Positions 1 to 9,081 of a stretch of DNA of 25,858 bases are shown in pieces. The position numbers and the translations under genes are program-made. The notes beneath the pieces were generated by a model that saw nothing but the letters and a program-made list of their open reading frames with translations, had not been told where the DNA came from and ran no database searches. The first letter of the stretch is position 1, and every line of letters begins with the position of its first letter. Source of the DNA: Bacteroidales bacterium (GTDB taxonomy: Bacteria; Bacteroidota; Bacteroidia; Bacteroidales; UBA3663); assembly GCA_017632695.1 (NCBI GenBank), contig JAGBQS010000045.1:1-25858 (forward strand), read 5' to 3'.

Positions 1-219
1 CACATCCATACCCCACTTGAAGGGTTCGGCAGGCAACAGCGAAGCCTGACTGATATCGGTGCTGCTGTTGAACACCAACGGAACGGCACTGTAGGGAGCC
101 GCCTGCAGATACATCGTGGTATGTGCAGGGCGCTCCTGTGCAAAAAGCTCCCCTCCTTCCAATCCCAAAGGGAGCAGAGAGAAGAGAGCTAATGTAAAGA
201 ATCCTTTGTGAATCATCAT
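1..219 (-). CDS. Secreted protein, N-terminal fragment (cut by window edge)
   Basis: This is the last visible gene of the large minus-strand operon; 73 codons are present and the 3' part lies outside the window. Two adjacent ATGs (217-219 and 214-216) are possible starts. The N-terminus MMIHKGFFTLALFSLLPLG is a hydrophobic signal peptide that probably ends near FAQ (about residues 27-29). There is no lipobox Cys, so the product looks like a soluble periplasmic or secreted protein. It starts 15 bp after the SusD stop codon, so it is surely co-transcribed. In SusC/SusD loci this slot often encodes a surface-glycan-binding protein or a hydrolase, but the visible mature part (about 45 residues, ending near KWGMDV) does not let me name a family. 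Confidence 0.75.
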   Translation of the reverse strand, partial: MMIHKGFFTLALFSLLPLGLEGGELFAQERPAHTTMYLQAAPYSAVPLVFNSSTDISQASLLPAEPFKWGMDV

Positions 220-234
220 TGATTATGCGGTATG

Positions 235-1986
235 TTAGTATCCAATCTGACCCTTCCAGTGCAGATACCAGTTCGAGACATCCGTCAGATCGGTTGTTAC
301 AGCCGAACCGGATTCCGCTCCGTTGCGGGCCTGAATCTTATTAGCCAGATAAGCCGGGTCGTTTCGGCGAAGTGCCACACGCATCAGGTCGTAGAAGCGG
401 TAACCTTCGAACGCGAATTCGAGCGCTTCCTCGTCCATGATCATATCCTCAACCTTCTCCTGCTGCCAGGCAATCAGTGCCAGCGAGTCGGTAATCAGGG
501 TGTCCATCGGCATCGTGTAATACTGGTTCTTGGGCGTATAGCCGGAACCGCGACTGTGGATACCCATTGTATTTCCGGTCTGATCATTGAACAGATCCTG
601 GAGGACATAGGTGGTAGTCGGGAAGTTGAAGTTCGACAACCAGGCAGAATCTGCACGGTAGCAAGGAATGATACTATCCTGCAGAAGCTTGTTGTTCACA
701 CCGGTCGAAAGGAAATGATAGGCGAACTTCGGATAACCGGCTGCATTCAGTGCCTCGGCCAGACGCAGATAAACCAGCGTGCGCCGATAGGTACGGATGC
801 CTGAAATACTGTACTTGCGGATATTCTGATAAGTATAGCGGTCGCCATTGTCGTTAATCATATTCTCTTCGTTGTACCATGCCCTCGACAAACGCAGATC
901 GCCTTGCTTATAATCCGTCAGGTTATCGGGAGCATAGGTTAACTGTTCGGTATTGTTGACCTTCCTGTAAAGCAGGTATTCCTGTGAAGCCGAAAGATCG
1001 ATCAGGCTCTGCGATGGTACCAGGCTTGCCTTGTAGTCGTTCGATGACGAGGTATTGAAGATATCACGCATGGTGAAATAGGTACCTTCCGAACGTACCG
1101 AGTCGCTTGGCAGCAGGGAAATGATTTCCGACAGGCTGGCATTCGAAACATCTGAGAAGGCGGACGTCCAGGAATCGACACCCGAATCGAAATCGTCATC
1201 CTGCCAATAGACACGGTTCACAGTTGTCGGATAGTAATTCGAACTGTTGCGGTTAGCAATGTAGTAATAATACGCAGCGGCCGCCAGATCATACTCCTGA
1301 TTCCACAGATACATATCGCCAAGCACCAGGGAGATCGGCACGAAGAACAGTCTCGAAGGCAGGCTCTTGATGGTACCGTAGTTCGGATATTCCTGATCAA
1401 TCATATTCTGCAGACCGTCCTCATGGAGGAAGTAATCGCAGATACCCTGAATATCCTTCATCGGATAATTCTTCCTGGTATCGGCCAAGGTCAGAATCGG
1501 CTCCGTAATCAGCGGAACACGGCCGTAAGCCAGTACCAGCTGCAGATAAGTCCAGGCACGAATGGCCTTCACGGCTGCATATTCCTTTTTGAATATGTAC
1601 TCGTTACGGTTATTCTTGAAGGCTGTATCAGCATTGGCAATAAAGTAATTGCAGTTGTTGATGACGGCATAATAATCGGACGGCGTGTTATAGATGTTAT
1701 CATCGCTAATCTCAAAATTAGCAACCTCGCGCAAATCGGCCGATGTATAGTCGGTCACCGTAACCAGATCGCCGCGAGCCTCACCCAAAAGCACCGTACG
1801 GTCGCCGATCTTCTGAAGCTTCGACAAGATGCCGGTCACGGAATAGATGGTATCGTTTGCATCCACCAGATGATCCTCATCGTCGTAGATGACACGGGTA
1901 GATTCCGTCTCGAAGAAATCGGAGCAACCGGTAAATGCCGACGACATCATTGCAAGCAAGGATAAACCAAAAATATATTTTTTCAT
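235..1986 (-). CDS. SusD/RagB-family outer-membrane nutrient-binding lipoprotein
   Basis: SusD-like lipoproteins sit on the outer surface as a lid over a SusC channel and capture oligomeric nutrients. The start MKKYIFGLSLLAMM (ATG 1984-1986) was chosen because it begins a lipoprotein signal peptide with lipobox AFTGC (Cys21) followed by SDFFE. An upstream in-frame ATG at 2037 would add 17 residues before the signal peptide and is unlikely. At 583 aa it fits the family. Visible hallmarks are the aromatic-rich helical core (SDYYAVINNCNYFIANAD, TYLQLVLAYGRVPL), the YLRLAEALNAAGYP helix, and the C-terminal FEGYRFYDLMR signature. It follows the cognate SusC gene by 57 bp, so the two should form one SusCD complex. 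The family is clear; the substrate is unknown. Confidence 0.95.
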   Translation of the reverse strand: MKKYIFGLSLLAMMSSAFTGCSDFFETESTRVIYDDEDHLVDANDTIYSVTGILSKLQKIGDRTVLLGEARGDLVTVTDYTSADLREVANFEISDDNIYNTPSDYYAVINNCNYFIANADTAFKNNRNEYIFKKEYAAVKAIRAWTYLQLVLAYGRVPLITEPILTLADTRKNYPMKDIQGICDYFLHEDGLQNMIDQEYPNYGTIKSLPSRLFFVPISLVLGDMYLWNQEYDLAAAAYYYYIANRNSSNYYPTTVNRVYWQDDDFDSGVDSWTSAFSDVSNASLSEIISLLPSDSVRSEGTYFTMRDIFNTSSSNDYKASLVPSQSLIDLSASQEYLLYRKVNNTEQLTYAPDNLTDYKQGDLRLSRAWYNEENMINDNGDRYTYQNIRKYSISGIRTYRRTLVYLRLAEALNAAGYPKFAYHFLSTGVNNKLLQDSIIPCYRADSAWLSNFNFPTTTYVLQDLFNDQTGNTMGIHSRGSGYTPKNQYYTMPMDTLITDSLALIAWQQEKVEDMIMDEEALEFAFEGYRFYDLMRVALRRNDPAYLANKIQARNGAESGSAVTTDLTDVSNWYLHWKGQIGY

Positions 1987-2043
1987 ATTAAAAATATTTA
2001 GCAGGTTCTTGATAAGTACTTTCTCATTCGGAAACAAACCGCA

Positions 2044-5000
2044 TTAGAGGTTGATCTTAACGCCGGCCATGAAGCTGCGGCTCTGACCCAGATATCCGGC
2101 ATCGATGCCCTGACCGATAACGGAAGTCGTGCACGATACCTCAGGATCGCTGCCCAGATACTTGGTTGCGGTAAAGAGGTTGTTAGCCTGAACCCAGAAC
2201 TGCAGACCCTGCAGGAATGTCAGGTTCAAAGGCAGATCGTAACTCAAGGTAACCGACTTCAGTTTCAGATAGGAACCGTCCTCAATCCAGCGGTCGGAGA
2301 AGCGGCTGTTACCCATCGGATCCTGGAAGGTTGCCTTCGGAATGCTGGTTTCATGACCTTCATACTGCCAACGGTTGGTCAGCGCGGTCGTCTGGTTCAT
2401 GAAACGGTTACCGCCTTCCAGCTGCGAACGCATATAGTTGTAAATATCGTTGCCGACAGAATACTTGAAGTTGACATCCAGACGGAAGCGCTTATAGCTT
2501 GCCGATGCAAAGATGTTTCCGTAGAAATCCGGGTTCGGATCACCGATCACGAAGCGGTCGTTCTCGTTGATTTCGCCGTTTCCGTCCTTATCGGTAAACT
2601 TCATATCGCCCGCACCGAAGTACTGCCTGGCACCGGTATCGTCAATCAGATACAACCCGGCAGCATTGGCCTCAGCCGTGCTTGCAAAGACTCCGTCGGT
2701 CTTGTAGCCGTAGAACAGATTGGCAGCCTTGCCCACCTGTGTCAGAACGGTTCCGCCGTACAGTTCGGTTGTATAGCTGTTCACGCCCGAAGCCAGTTTG
2801 TTGATTTCGTTCTTGTAGTGACCTACGGTTGCACCCATCTCGACAGCCCAGTTACGGGTCGAAAGAACCTTGTACGAAGCCGAAACATCGAAGCCGCGGT
2901 TCTGCAGTTCACCGTCGTTGGTCCAATAGGTTTCCAGACCGCTGTAATAAGGTAAGCTCTGGAGCGTCAGCAGATCCTTGGTCTTGGCCGAGAATACATT
3001 GGCTGCCACCGACAGGCGGTTATCCAGCAGTTTGGCATCGAAGCCGAAATTCACACGACTGGTGGTTTCCCATTTCACTTCCTCGTTGGCAATGCCGCCA
3101 AGGGTCAGACCTGCCACGCGGTTCAGGAACAGGTTTCCGGCAAAATAGGTACGGCTTGCATTGTAACCGATACCGTCGTTACCACTGACGTCGAAGCCGG
3201 CAGTCAGGCTCAGCTTGTCAAGCCATGACGATCCTGCCATCCAGGTCTCGTTGGTAAGCACCCATGTGCCCTGTACCGATGGGAAGATTCCCCACTTCAC
3301 GCCACCGAACTTGATACCGCCATCGGCCTTCTTGCCGAAGCGGCTGCTGCCCGATGCAGTCAGGTTAGCCTGCAGGAAATAGCGTCCGCTATAGTTATAG
3401 TTGCCCTGTACGTAAACATCCATGTTACGCCACTGGTCGTTGGCACCTTCGGAAGTAGCATTTTTCAGACCCGAAGAAATGAACGGAGTCTTATCGCTAC
3501 CGGTGTCGTAACCCAGCTGAGAGTTGCAGGTGTAGTTCTCCCAGTTTACACGGATACCGCCCAACAGATCCACTTTGTGCGCATCGATTCGCTGATTCCA
3601 CGTCAGACGCGTATCGCTCTGAACCGAATTCTGCTTCGAAGCCAGCGAACGTACTTCGTTGGTACGCCAGCCGCTCACACCCGTTACATAGTAATCAGGC
3701 ACACCGTTGATCGGCACATAGTACTTGTTATTGGTGTTGACAAGCGTATAGCTGAACTGCTCGCTCAGAATCAGGTTCGGACGGAAAGCATACTGAGGCG
3801 TAACGGCAATATTGAACAATGAGTTCTCGAAGTGGTTCTTGTTCTCTGCCTCCGCATATTTGTTGAACGCAACCGGATTACCCAGCTGGTAGTTGTACTG
3901 GCTGTAGCCCGACAAAGCCTCATCCAGATACTCTTCGTCCGAGATATCGTAGAATGATTTACTGAACACACCGTTACCGTAAGCATACGGGCTCAGGAAA
4001 GGAGACTTGGCATAAGCCAGGAAGGACGGTGAGGTTGGAGTTCCCTCCTCGTAAGTGGTAGGAGCACCGTCGTCTCGCAGGTCGCGGTTGATGTTGCTGT
4101 ACGAAACATCGAAACGTACCTTGAGCTTATCCAACAGCTTGATATCCGTATTGAAGCGGACAGAAAGGCGCTGCATGTCGTTGCACTCCAGCGTACTCTC
4201 GTTCTTCGGGGTGAAACCTACCGACAGGTTATACTGAGCAATGTCATCACCGCCTTCAACCTTGATTCCGTAATTCTGCTGGAAAGCAGTACGGTAAATC
4301 ATGTCCTTCCAATCCGTATTGTTGTGATACTGCTGATAGTAGTAGTAAGTCGGATCGGCATTCAGGAACTTAAAGTCGGTTACCGTGGTATTGGTGGTAC
4401 CCAACAGTTCTGAGGCATAGCCGCGATACAGGTCGGCATTCATCATCGAGATATACTTAGGCTCGGCGGTGACTCCGAACGAAGCACTGGCCGTAATGCG
4501 GGTCGTCATCGAACGGCTGCGCTTGGTCGAAATCAGGATGACGCCGTTAGCGCCGCGTGTACCATACAAAGCCGTACCGTTACGCAGCACCGTAACGCTC
4601 TCGATATCCTCGCTGTTTACATTCGTAAGGATATCGTTGAAAAATCCGGAATGCAGCATCTGACGGTCATACTGCTGCTCGATAATAACACCGTCAATGA
4701 CTACCAGCGGCTGGGCATTGGCACTCAGGGAGTTCAGACCCTGAATGAACATTTCGCTGCCAAGACCGGGAGTTCCGCCACGGCTGGTTGTGTGTGCATA
4801 GGCATTCAGCTGGTTACCGATCTCATCCTTGGGATTCACGGAGCTGATATAATCGAGTTTTTCCAACTCAGGGGAATTCAGCACGTCGGTCTCCGTTTTG
4901 TAATCGGCCTTGAACAGGGTCGAATACAGACGGACTCTTTTCTGCTCACGGTCTTTGGTCAGACCCAGCTCATACAGATTGTAATCCGGAGCCTTCACCA

Positions 5001-5283
5001 GCAGGGCTGAGCAGAAGACCGGTACCTGAAAATCATAGTATCCGCGCTCGTCGGTCAGTTCACTGTAACCTTCAACGCCCGACGCATATACCAGAGCACC
5101 CTCAACAGGCATACCCGTTACTGCATCCACTACCGTACCGGTTACCGTACGAGTCTCAAATTTCTTTGCCACAACCGTTTTCTTGGCAGAAGGCTCCTGC
5201 TCAGAAGCATCGAAGTCCTGAGCGGTTGCAAGAGACGGCAGGCCCATCAAAACGGCCAATCCGAAAATGATTGATTTTTTCAT
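2044..5283 (-). CDS. SusC/RagA-family TonB-dependent outer-membrane transporter
   Basis: This is a 1079-aa TonB-linked beta-barrel that imports oligomers across the outer membrane. The start MKKSIIFGLAVLMGLPSLATAQ gives a clean signal peptide; the in-frame ATG at 5313, ten codons upstream, is less likely. After the signal come a carboxypeptidase-D-like regulatory domain (about residues 40-115, VTGTVVDAVTGMPVEGALV) and a plug domain with the SusC signatures TSRGGTPGLGSEMFIQGLNSL, PLVVIDGVI and VLRNGTALYGTRGANGVILI. The barrel ends in the expected aromatic/hydrophobic C-terminus (FMAGVKINL). No N-terminal STN domain is seen, so direct signalling to an anti-sigma factor is not indicated. The gene lies between an upstream FAS1 lipoprotein gene (30 bp gap) and a downstream SusD gene (57 bp gap). 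Confidence 0.96.
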   Translation of the reverse strand: MKKSIIFGLAVLMGLPSLATAQDFDASEQEPSAKKTVVAKKFETRTVTGTVVDAVTGMPVEGALVYASGVEGYSELTDERGYYDFQVPVFCSALLVKAPDYNLYELGLTKDREQKRVRLYSTLFKADYKTETDVLNSPELEKLDYISSVNPKDEIGNQLNAYAHTTSRGGTPGLGSEMFIQGLNSLSANAQPLVVIDGVIIEQQYDRQMLHSGFFNDILTNVNSEDIESVTVLRNGTALYGTRGANGVILISTKRSRSMTTRITASASFGVTAEPKYISMMNADLYRGYASELLGTTNTTVTDFKFLNADPTYYYYQQYHNNTDWKDMIYRTAFQQNYGIKVEGGDDIAQYNLSVGFTPKNESTLECNDMQRLSVRFNTDIKLLDKLKVRFDVSYSNINRDLRDDGAPTTYEEGTPTSPSFLAYAKSPFLSPYAYGNGVFSKSFYDISDEEYLDEALSGYSQYNYQLGNPVAFNKYAEAENKNHFENSLFNIAVTPQYAFRPNLILSEQFSYTLVNTNNKYYVPINGVPDYYVTGVSGWRTNEVRSLASKQNSVQSDTRLTWNQRIDAHKVDLLGGIRVNWENYTCNSQLGYDTGSDKTPFISSGLKNATSEGANDQWRNMDVYVQGNYNYSGRYFLQANLTASGSSRFGKKADGGIKFGGVKWGIFPSVQGTWVLTNETWMAGSSWLDKLSLTAGFDVSGNDGIGYNASRTYFAGNLFLNRVAGLTLGGIANEEVKWETTSRVNFGFDAKLLDNRLSVAANVFSAKTKDLLTLQSLPYYSGLETYWTNDGELQNRGFDVSASYKVLSTRNWAVEMGATVGHYKNEINKLASGVNSYTTELYGGTVLTQVGKAANLFYGYKTDGVFASTAEANAAGLYLIDDTGARQYFGAGDMKFTDKDGNGEINENDRFVIGDPNPDFYGNIFASASYKRFRLDVNFKYSVGNDIYNYMRSQLEGGNRFMNQTTALTNRWQYEGHETSIPKATFQDPMGNSRFSDRWIEDGSYLKLKSVTLSYDLPLNLTFLQGLQFWVQANNLFTATKYLGSDPEVSCTTSVIGQGIDAGYLGQSRSFMAGVKINL

Positions 5284-5313
5284 ATTTAGTCCGGTTAATG
5301 ATAGATTCTTCAA

Positions 5314-6984
5314 TTATTCTCCCTGATGTGGAGTGAACACAATCTTGTCAACTCGCAGCGTACGGGTAAATTTGCCTTGGTTCTCTTCGTTTGCGGTTGG
5401 AGTTACCGTCAGCTTCAGCTTGACCTGAGCCTCGCTCAACCTGTAGGAACAGGTCGGGATGGTAACATTCGAGCCGACACGGATCGTATCAACCTGCGTA
5501 CCGGTGGTTGTCCAGACCGTAGTCGGTTTCACCATGGTAAGCGTTCTGACATCGGAACCCTTGGCATTGTGGTAGTGCAGCTCAGCCTTGAACTTGGTCG
5601 GAAGAGCCTTATACGTCGTATCTTCGGCCATAGGCGGTACTACAATCACATCAATGTCGTATTTCACATTCGAAAGAATGTTGTACAACTGGAAGACTGC
5701 CTCGGCATTCACCGAACCCTTTGGCGAAACAACGGCAAATGCGTGGTTCGAGATATCCTTGTAGAAAGGATTCTCCACCGGAACACTCACACGCGACAGG
5801 GTCAGGGTAGTCTGAGTCTTGACCGAATCGAGAGACGACAGGTTTTCGCACTCGGCAGTGCTCTTGCGGATATAGGTCTGGTAAGGATCGAAGTTCCAGA
5901 CAGAAGGCTTCAGAATGCGGCCGTTGCTGCAAGGAATCTCGGTCGTTCCGTCAAACACGCCGCCCTCGTCATAAGGACGGTAATACTGATAGTATGACAG
6001 GTCATAGGAACCCCAGTAAGACTTGCGCCAGCGGAACGGAACGCCGTTGGTCGAAAGCACGGAATCCTGAATATTGAAGTTCGCATTCACCGTCTGGCTG
6101 AAGGCAGTACCCCAAAGCAACGACAGGCGAGGCCAGTTATACATCATCGAGTCGCGTCCCTGAACGGTTTCATCATACTGATAATACTGCTCAAGAACCG
6201 GAATCTGCTCGGCCCACATCTCGTTGGTCGGCGGAACCATCCAGTACAGAGAATCTTCGTCGTTGAGATCGGCATCCAGCCAGCCGTACAGGATCTGGTT
6301 CTCGAAGACGGTTACCGAATCCAGATAATGCTGGCGGCCGTCAATGATTTCGCCAGGCACACTCTTGGAAGCTACAAAGCGGTCGATGCTGAACTCCTCA
6401 ATATAGTGCGATACGCTGTCGAAATCGGCATCACGGCTCAAAAACTCATAAACGTTGGGCTCATAGACAGCCATGGCATCAAGCACATACAGCGTACCGT
6501 TCTTGGTATGCGTCTGGGTGCCCACAAAGTTATGGCCGGCAAAAGTAGTTGCCGTAACCGGTATGTGCTTGCCGTTCAGCATCTCCAGACTGTCGTAGCT
6601 GACTGCCGAAACCGAGTAGTTGTAGAGTTTGATATGGTTCTGGACGAACTCGACGATAGCATCGTTATACTTATCTTTCACGAGTTTCTTCTGAGCCTCG
6701 TACAAAGCGATGACACTGTCGCGACGGGCATCCGTAAAGCTGCTGTTGACAGGTGCGAACACGGTATAGACCTGCGAACTTTCGAGCTGGGCCTGGAAGC
6801 CGGTGGCAGTCATGACTGCCCTGAAGTTACTCAGGTTGTCATTGTCTGAAAGAGCTTCCCACAAGCTACCCTCGCCTGCCGGATAAGAGGCTGAATCGTA
6901 GTGGTCATCCCAGCTGTCGGAACAGGACGAAGCCATTCCGGCAAGCAACAGGGATGAAGCAATCAATAGTTTGTTGTATTTCAT
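5314..6984 (-). CDS. FAS1 (fasciclin)-domain surface lipoprotein, 556 aa
   Basis: This is a lipoprotein with signal peptide MKYNKLLIASSLLLAGMASS and lipidated Cys21; the following SDSWDD is acidic, as in surface-exported Bacteroidota lipoproteins. Residues about 38-182 form a FAS1 domain: VYTVFAPVNSSF (72-83) is the canonical first motif, FVQNHIKLYNY the central helix, and GTLYVLDAMAVYEP the closing strand. A second, diverged FAS1-like segment follows (about 183-360, with YWMVPPTNEMW as its motif). The C-terminal 150 residues look beta-rich and end in an LRVDKIVF strand. FAS1 domains are adhesion or ligand-binding modules. Spacing is 33 bp after the 676-aa FAS1 gene and 30 bp before SusC, so it may act as an accessory binding subunit of that SusCD pair (inference). 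Confidence 0.9.
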   Translation of the reverse strand: MKYNKLLIASSLLLAGMASSCSDSWDDHYDSASYPAGEGSLWEALSDNDNLSNFRAVMTATGFQAQLESSQVYTVFAPVNSSFTDARRDSVIALYEAQKKLVKDKYNDAIVEFVQNHIKLYNYSVSAVSYDSLEMLNGKHIPVTATTFAGHNFVGTQTHTKNGTLYVLDAMAVYEPNVYEFLSRDADFDSVSHYIEEFSIDRFVASKSVPGEIIDGRQHYLDSVTVFENQILYGWLDADLNDEDSLYWMVPPTNEMWAEQIPVLEQYYQYDETVQGRDSMMYNWPRLSLLWGTAFSQTVNANFNIQDSVLSTNGVPFRWRKSYWGSYDLSYYQYYRPYDEGGVFDGTTEIPCSNGRILKPSVWNFDPYQTYIRKSTAECENLSSLDSVKTQTTLTLSRVSVPVENPFYKDISNHAFAVVSPKGSVNAEAVFQLYNILSNVKYDIDVIVVPPMAEDTTYKALPTKFKAELHYHNAKGSDVRTLTMVKPTTVWTTTGTQVDTIRVGSNVTIPTCSYRLSEAQVKLKLTVTPTANEENQGKFTRTLRVDKIVFTPHQGE

Positions 6985-7017
6985 AGTGGTTTACATTTCC
7001 AGTTTAAGTACGACATG

Positions 7018-9048
7018 TTAGAGGTCATCCTCCTCTTCGCCATCTTCAACGACACCATAAACCTGTTTAGGAACAAGTTCCAGATAGTCGAGCATAGCCT
7101 CATTGTTGTTACCCTGCTTCGAAGAGACGGCACGGATACGGATGTAATAATCCTTGCCGGCTTCGATGTGTCCGGTATACAGAACCACGCGGAGGGTAGC
7201 ATAGATATCGGCAAAACGGTTGGAAGTATTCGTATCGCGATAACCGCCGTTGCAACCGTAATAGTAACCCAGGTTCTTGAGGGTCTTGCGGTTCTCCTGC
7301 TTCTTATCGGCCGAAAGACTGTTGTATTCGTACCAGGTTGATTCGCTGTTATACAGGATCTTGCGGAGGTCCTTGTTCATATCCAGCGGGATGCCCTGCG
7401 GCTCCAGGTTCTTCGGATCCTCGCCGAAGTAAATCTGGGCGACACCACGGACACCGATCATGGCTGCATAACCCAGACGTACCTGCCAGTCACCCGTTTC
7501 CGGAACCGGAGGAATGCGGAAAGTAATATCGTAGTCACCCTGGCAGATGAACTCGTCACCATGCAGCGACCAGTAGCCCTGACGCGGACGACGGTATACG
7601 AAGTAACCGTTATCGTTAACCGTCACACCGTCCAGATAACCGTTGGGGAACCAGTAATTATAACCGTAACGGCCGTTCTTACTGTCTTCCAGACTCTCGC
7701 GGGCTTTCGAGTAATCGCCGTTCATACGCATATCGTTACTCTGAAGTTCCTTGAAGAGCGTTGAGAAGTCGAGACGCATACGCACGCCGTCCACAATCTC
7801 ACGGGTCTGATCATCGAAGAGCAGGATATCGTCCACGTAATAATAGAAGCCGTTCAGCGAGTTGTTGTCATATTCGGCACCCACATTGGTTGTAACATGT
7901 GCACCATAGATGGTGAACTGCGAATCGCAGCGGCGGTTCAGATAATAATCGCCTGCGACAGCTCCGTACAGATACTGCGAAACGTACACACGCTCCACCT
8001 TCAGCAAAGAGTAAGGCAGCATGGTGGTGTACCATTCGTTCGGGTTCAGGATGGTAGTCACGAAACCGAAGTTGTTCCGGACTGTCAGCTGACCCTGGCA
8101 GTTACGGTCCAGGATATGGTAGGCAATGAGCTTATGCAAAGGATTCTCCGGATCGGTCAGGTTATCGAAACTGTCGCTTTCCGATTTGCCGTATTTTTCG
8201 CAAGCCAGTTTGTACAGACCCTCCAGAGTCATTTTACCGTCTGTTCCATATCTGGCACCGTATTTCTTGTCAAGGATGGAATCCGGCACCAGGAAGGCGG
8301 TATAACCGTACAGACGGTCATCCGGCGATTTAGCGGCTTCTTCCGGTTCAGCTCCTGACTTATAGGTAATCATCGTTTCCGGATTGGTATAATCAGGATC
8401 CTTGTAGAGACGCATCTCGTTTGCCAGACCGGTCAGCTCGATAGCCTGTGCGAACAGCGATACTTTCGGGTTCAGTTCAATCAGGTCAGGCAAGGTATTG
8501 GTCGAACTCTCCAGTACCTCCGAGATAGGCTGAACGATACCGTTCTCCACAGAGTCGTTCTGTGTTTCGAAATAGATGATCGAAGCATTGTTGAGCATGA
8601 TGACGGCATTTCCGTCATCGTCGGTGGTAGCCTTGACGGTAATAGGACGGCGCATCATGTTCTGAGTAGCCAAAGTACCCTCCTTCATCTCGTAGGTCGA
8701 ATAAATCATGTTTACGAGGTGCGTACGGGCAATCGTATCGCAATCCAGAACGCTGAGCGACTCCAGGGTTTTGCCCTTGGCTTCCAGGAAACGGTCCATA
8801 GCCGCATTGTCTGGCAGGAAACAGGTAAAGTGTCCGTAAGCCGAAAGGAGATCGGTCAGACCGGCACGGTCGACGATTTCGGTGAACTGGCTGTACTGCG
8901 GACGCTTAGCCAGGTAATCGCTCATCATCTCACCTGTGAAAGTGTAATAGTTTTCTGCATCCGGATCATCGTCGCACGATGCGAATCCGAATGACGAAAC
9001 CATGATCACACTCAAAAGACCCAGAATGGTATATAATGTTTTTTTCAT
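7018..9048 (-). CDS. FAS1 (fasciclin)-domain surface lipoprotein, 676 aa
   Basis: The signal peptide MKKTLYTILGLLSVIMVSSFGFAS leads to lipidated Cys25, followed by DDDPD, a strongly acidic surface-export type signal. A first FAS1 domain covers about residues 45-182 (FTEIVDRAGLTDLLSAYGHFTCFLPDNAAMDRFL, then a RTHLVNMIYSTY helix). A second covers about 186-425 (TAFLVPDSI motif, LHKLIAYHILDRN helix, GFYYYVDDILLFD closing strand). The last 250 residues are a separate beta-rich region (GDYDITFRIPPVPETGDWQVRLGYAAM, then KDYYIRIRAVSS and AMLDYLELVP) resembling a carbohydrate-binding-like sandwich. The protein ends in an acidic tail, EDGEEEDDL. It lies 33 bp after a SusD stop codon. The FAS1 identity is firm; the role of the C-terminal region is unassigned. 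Confidence 0.9.
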   Translation of the reverse strand: MKKTLYTILGLLSVIMVSSFGFASCDDDPDAENYYTFTGEMMSDYLAKRPQYSQFTEIVDRAGLTDLLSAYGHFTCFLPDNAAMDRFLEAKGKTLESLSVLDCDTIARTHLVNMIYSTYEMKEGTLATQNMMRRPITVKATTDDDGNAVIMLNNASIIYFETQNDSVENGIVQPISEVLESSTNTLPDLIELNPKVSLFAQAIELTGLANEMRLYKDPDYTNPETMITYKSGAEPEEAAKSPDDRLYGYTAFLVPDSILDKKYGARYGTDGKMTLEGLYKLACEKYGKSESDSFDNLTDPENPLHKLIAYHILDRNCQGQLTVRNNFGFVTTILNPNEWYTTMLPYSLLKVERVYVSQYLYGAVAGDYYLNRRCDSQFTIYGAHVTTNVGAEYDNNSLNGFYYYVDDILLFDDQTREIVDGVRMRLDFSTLFKELQSNDMRMNGDYSKARESLEDSKNGRYGYNYWFPNGYLDGVTVNDNGYFVYRRPRQGYWSLHGDEFICQGDYDITFRIPPVPETGDWQVRLGYAAMIGVRGVAQIYFGEDPKNLEPQGIPLDMNKDLRKILYNSESTWYEYNSLSADKKQENRKTLKNLGYYYGCNGGYRDTNTSNRFADIYATLRVVLYTGHIEAGKDYYIRIRAVSSKQGNNNEAMLDYLELVPKQVYGVVEDGEEEDDL

Positions 9049-9081
9049 AATGTTGTATATATACGCTAACAGGAAGTGATA

